Below are positions 1 to 6,976 of a stretch of 36,603 nucleotides of DNA, one piece after another. Under the pieces are notes generated by a model. That model was not told where the DNA came from, did not search any database, and saw nothing but the letters and a program-made list of their open reading frames with translations. The DNA comes from Bacteroidales bacterium (GTDB taxonomy: Bacteria > Bacteroidota > Bacteroidia > Bacteroidales > WCHB1-69). The translations under genes and the position numbers were made by a program. The first letter of the stretch is position 1, and every line of letters begins with the position of its first letter. The DNA is taken from NCBI GenBank assembly GCA_017633255.1, contig JAGBPS010000041.1:1-36603 (forward strand). The letters run 5' to 3'.

Positions 1-126
1 AAAACGGTGACGACTATACAAGTCCGACTGCCTCTCAACGGACAAATACTCTCCAGAACAATGGTCATGAAACGTCACAAACCCATAGAAAAACTCTTTG
101 ACGATAACTTCTGGGGTACGCAATGA
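1..126 (+). CDS. 3' end of an unidentified gene (partial)
   Basis: The reading frame is open from the first base for 41 codons and ends at TGA 124-126. Its composition looks protein-like (…VRLPLNG… and a C-terminus DDNFWGTQ), and it stops shortly before the AT-rich gap and promoter of the next gene. The start lies outside the window. No family is recognised. It could also be chance open frame, since 41 codons is short. Confidence 0.4.
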   Translation, partial: KTVTTIQVRLPLNGQILSRTMVMKRHKPIEKLFDDNFWGTQ

Positions 127-241
127 CGAAGTCAGGAGAAATTATATTGCGTTATGGAACTGATTTCAAGACCCAACTACGTGTAAAGTAAAAAAATAAA
201 GAAAAGTGTAAATTTTTATGCGTTTATATTTCGGAAAAGTG

Positions 242-249
242 TATTTTTG
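242..249 (+). promoter_or_regulatory. Bacteroidota -7 box (TATTTTTG) for the DUF4143 ATPase
   Basis: TATTTTTG followed by CA matches the Bacteroidota sigma-ABfr -7 element TAnnTTTG. It puts transcription start near 253-256, leaving only about 20 nt before ATG 276. That argues against the upstream TTG at 252 as start. No clear -33 TTTG is seen at normal spacing. Confidence 0.55.
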
Positions 250-275
250 CATTGTCATTTTTAATGGAAAAATGT

Positions 276-1649
276 ATGCTAAAAAGAAAGATTCAAACAA
301 AAATAATTGATTATCTGGAAAATAGGTCAAATAAAATTCTAATCTTGAACGGTGCCCGACAGATTGGCAAATCATATATCATACGCCATGAAGGGCAGAA
401 ACGTTTTGAGAACTACATTGAGATTGACCTGATAGAGGATAAGAAAGGCGACCGTGTGTTTGAGGGCACCCGAAACAAGGAGGATTTCTACCTTCGCCTG
501 AGCACCATTGCGGGTGACCGTATGAAGGAAAAGGAAAACACTCTCGTCTTCCTGGACGAGATTCAGGCTTATCCCGAGATGCTGACCCTCTTGAAGTTTC
601 TCAAGCAGGACGACCGTTTTACCTATATCGTGAGCGGTTCGCAACTGGGAATCGCTTTGGACCAGACGCTGTCGAAGCCAGGTGGAAAGGTTGAGGTGGT
701 AAAGATGTATCAGTTGGATTTTGAGGAGTTTCTATGGGCTAACAACGTAGGGGAAGAGTTTATCGACCATGCCCGTAAATGCTTTGAACAGAAGACCGCC
801 CTATCGGAAGCACTTCATCGGCAGATGATGGAACTTTTCAAGCTGTATCTCTTGGTGGGTGGTCTGCCGGATGCCGTGAATGTGTTTCTTGAAACAAGAA
901 ACATTGTCCGTGTCAGAGCCGCACAGGAAGAGGTTTATAATTTGTATAAAGGTGATGCCAGCCAATATGACAAGGAACACAAACTGAAAATCGAGCGCAT
1001 TTACGAACTGGTGCCGTCATATTTGGAGAACAAGAAAAAACGTGTCAGATTCAAGGAGATTGAGAATAAGGCACAGGCTCGTGCATCACAATATCAGGAT
1101 GAGTTTGAATACCTTGTGAAAAGCGGAATCTGCAACGAGGCAAAGGCCATATCCAATCCAAAGTTTCCTTTGGTGGAATCTGAGAGCAAGAACCTGTTAA
1201 AACTTTATTTGAACGACGTGGGATTGCTTACGAGGCTGCTCTATCAATACAACATCTCGGCCATAATGGAAGAGCAGAAGAGCATCAATTTGGGCACTGT
1301 TTATGAGCTGGTGGTCTGCAGCGAGCTGTCAGCCCACGGCTTCCCGCTGTTTTATTACGACAATAAGAAAAAAGGCGAGGTTGAGTTCCTGGTCAACGAC
1401 TATGACCGTCTATCAGTCGTTCCTATTGAAGTGAAATCAGGCAAAGACTATGATTTGCACGCTTCGCTTGACACTTTTGTGGAGACTCCCGATTATAACA
1501 TTCAAGAAGCGATAGTGCTTTCAAATGAAAGGGAGATTAGGCAACAGGGGAAGATTGCCTATCTCCCAATATATTTCGCTATGTTTTTGCAGCCTTCCAC
1601 GCCGCCTGACCAAGTTATTTTGTCCCCGAATAATTATTCTAAACCATGA
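276..1649 (+). CDS. AAA-type ATP-binding protein, DUF4143 family
   Basis: A 457-residue soluble ATPase. A P-loop (GARQIGKS, residues 26-33) and a Walker B strand (LVFLDEIQ, D94/E95) form the N-terminal AAA core. The C-terminal part has a restriction-endonuclease-like pattern, GEVEF (367-371) followed by IEVKSGK (384-390), as usual for the DUF4143 half. Proteins of this type are common in gut Bacteroidales, and their cellular role is poorly defined. ATG 276 is preferred: in-frame TTG 252 and ATG 264 sit on or next to the predicted transcription start, and MLKRKIQ is a typical family N-terminus. The gene stands alone, flanked by AT-rich gaps. The family assignment is firm; the function is not known. 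Confidence 0.85.
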   Translation: MLKRKIQTKIIDYLENRSNKILILNGARQIGKSYIIRHEGQKRFENYIEIDLIEDKKGDRVFEGTRNKEDFYLRLSTIAGDRMKEKENTLVFLDEIQAYPEMLTLLKFLKQDDRFTYIVSGSQLGIALDQTLSKPGGKVEVVKMYQLDFEEFLWANNVGEEFIDHARKCFEQKTALSEALHRQMMELFKLYLLVGGLPDAVNVFLETRNIVRVRAAQEEVYNLYKGDASQYDKEHKLKIERIYELVPSYLENKKKRVRFKEIENKAQARASQYQDEFEYLVKSGICNEAKAISNPKFPLVESESKNLLKLYLNDVGLLTRLLYQYNISAIMEEQKSINLGTVYELVVCSELSAHGFPLFYYDNKKKGEVEFLVNDYDRLSVVPIEVKSGKDYDLHASLDTFVETPDYNIQEAIVLSNEREIRQQGKIAYLPIYFAMFLQPSTPPDQVILSPNNYSKP

Positions 1650-1745
1650 AAAAACACATTCTAAAGTCTCACCTGAGTCCGAATTTTATTCAAATCAGAT
1701 TTTGAAGTGAATATTGCATTTTTTTACATCATTGAACAATTATTA

Positions 1746-1776
1746 CAATAATTTTCGTATTATTGCGATATATTTA
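1746..1776 (+). promoter_or_regulatory. small hairpin and imperfect -7 box before the DUF1295 gene
   Basis: CAATAAT (1746-1752) pairs with ATTATTG (1759-1765) around a 6-nt loop. TATATTTA (1769-1776) matches the TAnnTTTG element at all but the last base. It is 20 nt before ATG 1797 and is the best promoter candidate here, but weak. Confidence 0.25.
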
Positions 1777-1796
1777 CGTATTAAAAAAATTGTCAC

Positions 1797-2591
1797 ATGA
1801 CGTATTTACTCATTCTTTTAGCGGTTTCCCTTGCCGTTTCGGCAGTGGGTTGGAAGTATTTCATTTATTTCTTCAGTGTCGGTTACGGTTATGGCATCTC
1901 GGCATTGGCTGTGACGATAGCTATCCTATTTCACGCCAACCTGAGTCTACCCACCATTCTGCTTCTTATCTTGCTGTTTATCTTTGGCTTGCGCCTGGGC
2001 ACCTACCTGCTCATACGAGAACGCAAGGCGGCAGAGTATCGCAAGATTCTCTATGCCCCGTTGAACCAAAAGCAGAAACCCCTTGGAGTCATTATCACAG
2101 TATGGCTGTTTTGCGCACTGCTGTATGTAACCCAAGTGAGTCCCGTGGCATTTCGTTTAGCCAACGGCCCTCACGCCAGCGAACTGTGGGCGTGGATAGG
2201 AGCAGCCGTGACATTGTGCGGCATTCTGTTAGAGGCCGTCAGCGATGCGCAGAAGGCTGCCGCTAAAAAGGTCAACCCCAAGCGCTTCGTCGATACTGGA
2301 CTGTACCGCATCGTTCGTTGCCCTAACTACCTCGGTGAGCTGGTCATCTGGACCGGTGTCCTGCTCAGTGCTATCGGTGCCCACCTCAGCTGGTGGCAAT
2401 GGATAGTGGCCGGTATTGGCTATATCGGCATCGTATTTGTCATGTTCAGCGGTGCCCGCCGATTGGAACTTCGACAGAACGAGGCATACGGCAACGACCC
2501 TGAGTATCAGTCTTATATCAAAAAGACCCCTATTTTGATTCCTTTCTTACCTATTTATTCCGTTGCGCGTTATGAATGGCTCAAGGCTTGA
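1797..2591 (+). CDS. DUF1295 / steroid 5-alpha-reductase-like membrane protein
   Basis: A 264-residue polytopic inner-membrane protein, hydrophobic at about 2-20, 25-47, 50-72, 95-120, 133-148, 181-197 and 201-218. The signature TGLYRIVRCPNYLGEL (167-182) is the DUF1295/steroid 5-alpha-reductase C-terminal motif, in which the RxPNYxGE segment belongs to the predicted NADPH-binding reductase core; Cys replaces the more usual His before PNY. Family members are thought to be NADPH-dependent reductases, but substrates of the bacterial ones are mostly unknown. The last 20 nt overlap the next gene, indicating translational coupling. A related isoprenylcysteine-methyltransferase fold is the main alternative, but the PNYLGE motif favours DUF1295. 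Confidence 0.8.
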   Translation: MTYLLILLAVSLAVSAVGWKYFIYFFSVGYGYGISALAVTIAILFHANLSLPTILLLILLFIFGLRLGTYLLIRERKAAEYRKILYAPLNQKQKPLGVIITVWLFCALLYVTQVSPVAFRLANGPHASELWAWIGAAVTLCGILLEAVSDAQKAAAKKVNPKRFVDTGLYRIVRCPNYLGELVIWTGVLLSAIGAHLSWWQWIVAGIGYIGIVFVMFSGARRLELRQNEAYGNDPEYQSYIKKTPILIPFLPIYSVARYEWLKA

Positions 2592-3207
2592 TCTTTTTTC
2601 CAAAAATGGAGCGCTCGTCCCCAAGGACGTAAGTCCTTTCCAGACTTTTTCCGGCAAGGGGATGACATTTCATTTGCAGTCATACGACTGGAATGGTTGT
2701 GCCTGTGTGTCGTATCTCACCATGCGGGCATTCCTCGGCCTGATGAAGATGGACACACTGATATGCACGCCTTACACCAAAGATATGCCACTTCTCTCTT
2801 ACGATTTCATCTCCGCCATGGGAAGACGGACGTTGATGGTAGAAACGTATGACACTTTAGTGGAACCTGTTGACCTCTCCTCCATGCTGGCAGTGAAAGA
2901 AAAATATCAGGATTTGAAGGACAAAGCAACCAAACCCGCATGGTACGATTCATTGAAACTACCGCCCACCGTTTGCAAAGTGGGAGACAGCGCACGGCTG
3001 TCCGCCCTGGCCACAGAGATGATTACCGCCTATCTGGATCTCTTCGCCTCCGCTCGCGACATAGACCGCACAGCCAAGACCGCCCGCAACAGCGCTTACG
3101 TGGAAGGTCTCATCAACGATGGTCCCACTTTCAAGGTCGTCCGCAAAATGATCGGCACAAAGTCTGCCCAAACCCTTTTCCGCCGTTTCCTCTTCGGAAC
3201 GAAGTAG
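2572..3207 (+). CDS. putative ferredoxin-dependent bilin reductase-like protein
   Basis: A 211-residue soluble protein with no signal peptide. ATG 2572 is chosen over TTG 2563; it overlaps the end of the DUF1295 gene by 20 nt. Two regions resemble the ferredoxin-dependent bilin reductase (PcyA/HY2) and RCC-reductase superfamily. KDMPLLSYDFIS (70-81) matches the D-x-P-[IL]-x-x-x-D pattern that carries the catalytic Asp (Asp105 in Synechocystis PcyA; here D78). The C-terminal NDGPTFKVVRKMIG…LFRRFLFG (182-209) matches the closing NDxT…L…G…LF helix. Length also fits (about 210-250 residues). PcyA Glu76 and His88 equivalents are not obvious. The family call is made from recalled motifs without an alignment, so function as a tetrapyrrole reductase or binding protein is an inference. 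It is otherwise a conserved hypothetical. Confidence 0.55.
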   Translation: MNGSRLDLFSKNGALVPKDVSPFQTFSGKGMTFHLQSYDWNGCACVSYLTMRAFLGLMKMDTLICTPYTKDMPLLSYDFISAMGRRTLMVETYDTLVEPVDLSSMLAVKEKYQDLKDKATKPAWYDSLKLPPTVCKVGDSARLSALATEMITAYLDLFASARDIDRTAKTARNSAYVEGLINDGPTFKVVRKMIGTKSAQTLFRRFLFGTK

Positions 3208-3224
3208 TTTGGAATAATATCCAA

Positions 3225-3284
3225 ATTGAATTTTTGCGTAAATTTGCAGCGCCATATTTTCAGCTTATGTTCAACGGACCTCGC
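3225..3284 (+). repeat. duplicated promoter/leader, copy 1
   Basis: These 60 bases are identical to 6863-6922. Weaker similarity continues for about 50 bases in both copies (…GGTATG…, …GAGG.CCC..TTAATA). Both copies carry the same -7 box and precede genes for secreted proteins. Confidence 0.95.
3239..3246 (+). promoter_or_regulatory. -7 box (TAAATTTG) for the secreted protein at 3365
   Basis: TAAATTTG followed by CA fits TAnnTTTG. Transcription would begin near 3250-3253, giving a leader of about 110 nt made almost entirely of the duplicated sequence. Confidence 0.55.
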
Positions 3285-3364
3285 GAGGTCTGGAGGTATG
3301 ACGAGAAAAAGTTAAAAATAGAGGTCCCCTTAATATAAACAGAAGCGATCAACTCTGATACACA

Positions 3365-4348
3365 ATGAAAAAAGCAATGATATTTTGCGTAGCAATGCTC
3401 TTTTCCATAATTGCATGGGCGCAAAACGATCTCCGCAGAGCCGAAGGGTTGAGCGACCAAGATTGGGAGATAATCAACGGCAACCCCGACTATTTCAAAG
3501 CCGTCCTGGCCGTGCAAGACAGTCTCATGGCGGGGCAACTCATCTCCGTGCAACACCTTCAGGACCTGATGCCAAAGACATACGAGGAATTCCAAATATT
3601 CCTTACAATGGAGTATTACGCTGTCATTAAAACAGATAAGAATATTATTCGTGTCGAAGACGAAAAAGCCATCTATACCATTGCCGAAAACCTTGCCAAA
3701 TCCGACATTTTGGATATGATGAGATGTTATCTGAAATGGAAAGAATGGTGTGATGGCTGGATCGGAGAAGTAGTATGGGATGCAACTGTGGAAATTGAAA
3801 ATCGACATCCGGAAAAATTCAGGCAGCTGGCGGCTAAATCCCAATGGTATGAAGACTGGAAAGATTATCGAAACGAATATGTCAAAGAAGTCCTTAATCC
3901 CTTAAAAGTCCGCTTTCAGAATCAAGTATATCAAAATAAGCAGATGGACTACGACACAAGAACGTACCAGTTATTTGAATCTGCCCATTGGGAAAGCGGA
4001 ACATTGGACTCGAATTTTTTCGTTTTGATGTTCAACTACATTCTTGTCGATCTAAAACACAGTGAAGAGTTTTCTGAAAGTTTCGCTTTTCATTTATTCA
4101 ATTTGCTAAAAAAATATCCGTACAACATTTTTCAGCTACAAGATTTTGTAAGTTTGATGGAACGTGAAGATCAAGAAGAAATTATGAATGGTGTTTTGTC
4201 AGATTTGTTTTTTGAAACGACAATTAGGTTGTATGACAGCGAGAAAAAAGTATCTGAGACAGATTTCTTTCTGGAATTTCCATTCTTGAACAGCGAGGAA
4301 AATGCTGTGTGTGTACGCAAAATCATTGAGGATTTTTATGAGGAGTGA
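3365..4348 (+). CDS. secreted protein of unknown function
   Basis: A 327-residue protein with a clear signal peptide (MKKAMIFCVAMLFSIIAWA, cleavage before Gln20). The mature part is hydrophilic, mostly helical in character, and rich in Trp, Glu and Asp. No family motif, lipobox or T9SS sorting tail is recognised. The last third of the gene is visibly more AT-rich than its first half, which may mark a recombined or fast-evolving region. It is transcribed from the duplicated promoter/leader shared with the leucine-rich-repeat gene at 6977 and converges with the hydrolase on the opposite strand, 61 bases away. The periplasm is its likely location. The gene itself is well supported, but no function can be assigned. 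Confidence 0.75.
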   Translation: MKKAMIFCVAMLFSIIAWAQNDLRRAEGLSDQDWEIINGNPDYFKAVLAVQDSLMAGQLISVQHLQDLMPKTYEEFQIFLTMEYYAVIKTDKNIIRVEDEKAIYTIAENLAKSDILDMMRCYLKWKEWCDGWIGEVVWDATVEIENRHPEKFRQLAAKSQWYEDWKDYRNEYVKEVLNPLKVRFQNQVYQNKQMDYDTRTYQLFESAHWESGTLDSNFFVLMFNYILVDLKHSEEFSESFAFHLFNLLKKYPYNIFQLQDFVSLMEREDQEEIMNGVLSDLFFETTIRLYDSEKKVSETDFFLEFPFLNSEENAVCVRKIIEDFYEE

Positions 4349-4409
4349 GTATTGGCATCGAAGAATTCTCGTACATGGACAGCTTCCGTTTCAAAACGGC
4401 AACCGCAGT

Positions 4410-6764
4410 TTACAGTTTCTTTAACAATGGCGACCGGCTCATATCTGTAGGGTTGGTGCCCATAGTTCCTTCCGGCACACGCATGTGTATTTTTTTGAAG
4501 TGCTTCACCCAGTATTTCGGCAAGTTGCCGTTGGCATCGCGCCAGTTCATGGGCTTTGATTCAAAGAGGTCACCAAAGGCTGCCTGAACAAGCTCGGAAC
4601 AGTAATAGGCGTCGTTGTCAGGAAGGAAAGCGTCGTCGTAGGGTTTCCCAATAAGGTTCTTGGCACGGGTGATGACCGCAACAGTATCGAAAGACACAGT
4701 GAGGCGGTAAATATCGAAAGATTCCATGAAAAACCGAAGTTGGTGCTCTCTTTCGAACTGACTATAGGATATGCGCTGCACACCGTTTTCCGGCATGGCC
4801 TCGATAATCCACACGTCATCCTCACTGTCTCGTTCCACTAACGCCACGTGCGTGTATTCGCCGGTGCTGGCGGAAATAGCATGCTCCATATCCGACCTGT
4901 TTTCCGTCAAGAACAGCAGGTCGCCGCTTTGCAGGGTGTACCTTGGATGAAGGGTACTGTTGTCAAGAAATTCGCGCAATCGCATGCTGTCGGGCATCAT
5001 CTCGCGCAGAGTTTGCCACAGGACAGGTTGGTAGGTAACAAATTCGGCTTCTCGCCAACACACGACCATGGGTAACATCCATGGATAGTGCGTGCTTCCG
5101 CCAAGGTCAACGTAGGCGGAAGTGTTTCCCCAAACGATAAGGGTGTCGTTGGATTGGTTGACGAAAATTATTGTGTAGCCGCATTGGTTGGTGCTATATA
5201 CGCTTCCGCTGGCATATACTTCATGCAAGTCTAACGAGTTATCAGTCAGGCCGAAATCCTTCGGAGTGGGATAAATATGATAACGCTTGCCAAGAGTCAA
5301 CAAGGCTTCTTCAATAGACGTGACAGAAAGTTGAAGTGTGTCAGAATCGTTGTCTTTAGCCATGGGAGAAGTATGTATAGAATATCCATTTTTGAGATGG
5401 GGGTCAAAGCTCTCTATGGTTATCGTGCGAGAGTTCTCTGTCATGCGCTTGCCATCACGTTGAAAGCCGATGGTCTCTTTATGAACGCCATATCCCAGAG
5501 TACTGAATGTCGTAATTTCCATACTTTGCAATCCTGAGGCAACAAAAGAAGCCAATGGTTGAGGATAGGTGTAAGGTTCTATGCGGCCAGCGGTGTCGAT
5601 GCTAAAATTCGCTCCCTCGCCAGTTCTGATAACTACACGATCCTTGTAGTCGGGGGCGGGAGTCATGCCTGCGATGTCGAGAGGTCGCGCCACACGGTAC
5701 CAGCCGTTAGCATCTCGGAGATAGACACTTTTTTCGTCGAAACCCCATAGACGATTATAATGATTAAGCGTCCGTTCCGGTTCGACGAAGGAACGTTCGG
5801 CAGTGAGAAACGGACAGTGGTCCACTACCCCATCGGTTCCCACACGCATCACACCTTCGTTGACCCGGCAATAAAGGCGACCGTCGTGTATCCCGATGAT
5901 GGACAATGCGGTCACCCCCATCGCTTTCCATCGGTCGATTTCCTCCATTAAGATAAGCTGACAGTTGTCGTCTAGTGCCCACATCATCCCGGAATTGCAA
6001 TCTACCTCAAAATCCCGTAAAGCAAGTGGGGTGCACTGCCAGCGACCATTACCATCCAGTTTGGTATAATAACTCTTACCAGCTTGCTTTATGATTAAAT
6101 AGTTTTTCCACAGCCTCACACAACTCACTTTTTTATCATTAGGGGTGGACATGCGATGGTAAGTACGCCAGTTGTCAGAGGTGCTGTAGAGTCCTTGGCC
6201 AGCAATCCAGCCACTGTCTGCCGAGAACATGTAGATATCGTCTATGCCCATCTTGTAGTCGAAAGACTTGTCGAGCAATGGGGTAAAGGTACGTCCGCTG
6301 TCGGCGCTGAAGGCCAGATAACCATCCTGGGAGCCTGTCCACATGTATCCCCCCTGGCCGCGCCATACAGGATGGAACCATTCTTGTCCTCGTTTGCTGA
6401 TGTATGGGATGGAATCCCACGATTGGCCTCCCGTTGTAGTATGCTTGAAAAAACTGCCCCACATATAGCCCACGATGACCGCTGTGTTGCGATCGAAAGC
6501 TACGATATTTTCAAAAGTTTCTCCAAAGAAGCCACCCAGTTCTCCCTCCTGGATAATGTGCCACGGGGAATGAATGTCATCGGCACGATAAATCTCATTG
6601 CACCTTGTCGCCATCCAAATTGAGCCATCAGGGGCCACAGAAGTGTAAGTAACGACCCAATTGCGGCACACCACATTAAGTTCCGCAAGCCGGTCGTATT
6701 GTTGCGCCCACCCCAACAGCATAAAATATAACAGCAGCGCCCAAATCAAAACTATCTTTTTCAT
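4410..6764 (-). CDS. secreted beta-propeller fused to a YiiX-type NlpC/P60 hydrolase
   Basis: A 784-residue exported protein. The signal peptide ends …LLGWA before Gln21. Residues 25-330 contain photosystem-II-stability/BNR-like propeller blades (SVAPDGSIWMAT, TTTGGQSWDSI, FSADSGRTFTPL, STSDNWRTY). A linker of unknown fold follows, to about 600. Residues 605-770 resemble the permuted papain-like YiiX/YebB family of NlpC/P60 hydrolases: GDLLFL (614-619), the His motif YTHVALVE (H639), IIEAM (E655) and the Cys motif YYCSELV (C722). Family members cleave amide or acyl links in peptidoglycan or lipids; the substrate here is unknown. The propeller could be a binding platform. It is antisense to its neighbours and has its own promoter at 6800. 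Confidence 0.75.
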   Translation of the reverse strand: MKKIVLIWALLLYFMLLGWAQQYDRLAELNVVCRNWVVTYTSVAPDGSIWMATRCNEIYRADDIHSPWHIIQEGELGGFFGETFENIVAFDRNTAVIVGYMWGSFFKHTTTGGQSWDSIPYISKRGQEWFHPVWRGQGGYMWTGSQDGYLAFSADSGRTFTPLLDKSFDYKMGIDDIYMFSADSGWIAGQGLYSTSDNWRTYHRMSTPNDKKVSCVRLWKNYLIIKQAGKSYYTKLDGNGRWQCTPLALRDFEVDCNSGMMWALDDNCQLILMEEIDRWKAMGVTALSIIGIHDGRLYCRVNEGVMRVGTDGVVDHCPFLTAERSFVEPERTLNHYNRLWGFDEKSVYLRDANGWYRVARPLDIAGMTPAPDYKDRVVIRTGEGANFSIDTAGRIEPYTYPQPLASFVASGLQSMEITTFSTLGYGVHKETIGFQRDGKRMTENSRTITIESFDPHLKNGYSIHTSPMAKDNDSDTLQLSVTSIEEALLTLGKRYHIYPTPKDFGLTDNSLDLHEVYASGSVYSTNQCGYTIIFVNQSNDTLIVWGNTSAYVDLGGSTHYPWMLPMVVCWREAEFVTYQPVLWQTLREMMPDSMRLREFLDNSTLHPRYTLQSGDLLFLTENRSDMEHAISASTGEYTHVALVERDSEDDVWIIEAMPENGVQRISYSQFEREHQLRFFMESFDIYRLTVSFDTVAVITRAKNLIGKPYDDAFLPDNDAYYCSELVQAAFGDLFESKPMNWRDANGNLPKYWVKHFKKIHMRVPEGTMGTNPTDMSRSPLLKKL

Positions 6765-6799
6765 GTTATGGTTTCATATTAGAATCACTTTTTTATCTG

Positions 6800-6807
6800 C
6801 AAATATA
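6800..6807 (-). promoter_or_regulatory. -7 box (TATATTTG) for the propeller-hydrolase gene
   Basis: On the minus strand TATATTTG is followed by CAG and lies about 36 bases before ATG 6764. It is preceded directly by AAATTTG, as in several other promoters here. Confidence 0.55.
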
Positions 6808-6862
6808 CAAATTTAAACATTAGCATGGGAAAGTTTCCTGACGAATATATCGGAGGGACTTC

Positions 6863-6922
6863 ATTGAATTTTTGCGTAAATTTGCAGCGCCATATTTTCA
6901 GCTTATGTTCAACGGACCTCGC
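6863..6922 (+). repeat. duplicated promoter/leader, copy 2
   Basis: Identical over 60 bases to 3225-3284, 3638 bases upstream. It sits before the leucine-rich-repeat gene. A short frame starting at ATG 6905 stops after 8 codons here but after 23 in copy 1, so the conserved element is unlikely to be a leader peptide. Confidence 0.95.
6877..6884 (+). promoter_or_regulatory. -7 box (TAAATTTG) for the leucine-rich-repeat gene
   Basis: The same element and context as at 3239, followed by CA. Predicted transcription start is near 6888-6891, so the leader is about 85-90 nt before ATG 6977. Confidence 0.55.
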
Positions 6923-6976
6923 ATGGCTTGAAGGTATGGTATAACTATGGTAAAACAGAGGCCCATTAATAGATTT

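Noticed and set aside
1763..2266. 167-codon frame in the plus strand
   Set aside because: It overlaps the DUF1295 gene in another frame; the DUF1295 signature and membrane segments show which frame is real.
3267..3338. 23-codon leader peptide in the duplicated leader
   Set aside because: The start is conserved in copy 2 (6905), but the frame stops after 8 codons there, so the peptide is not conserved.
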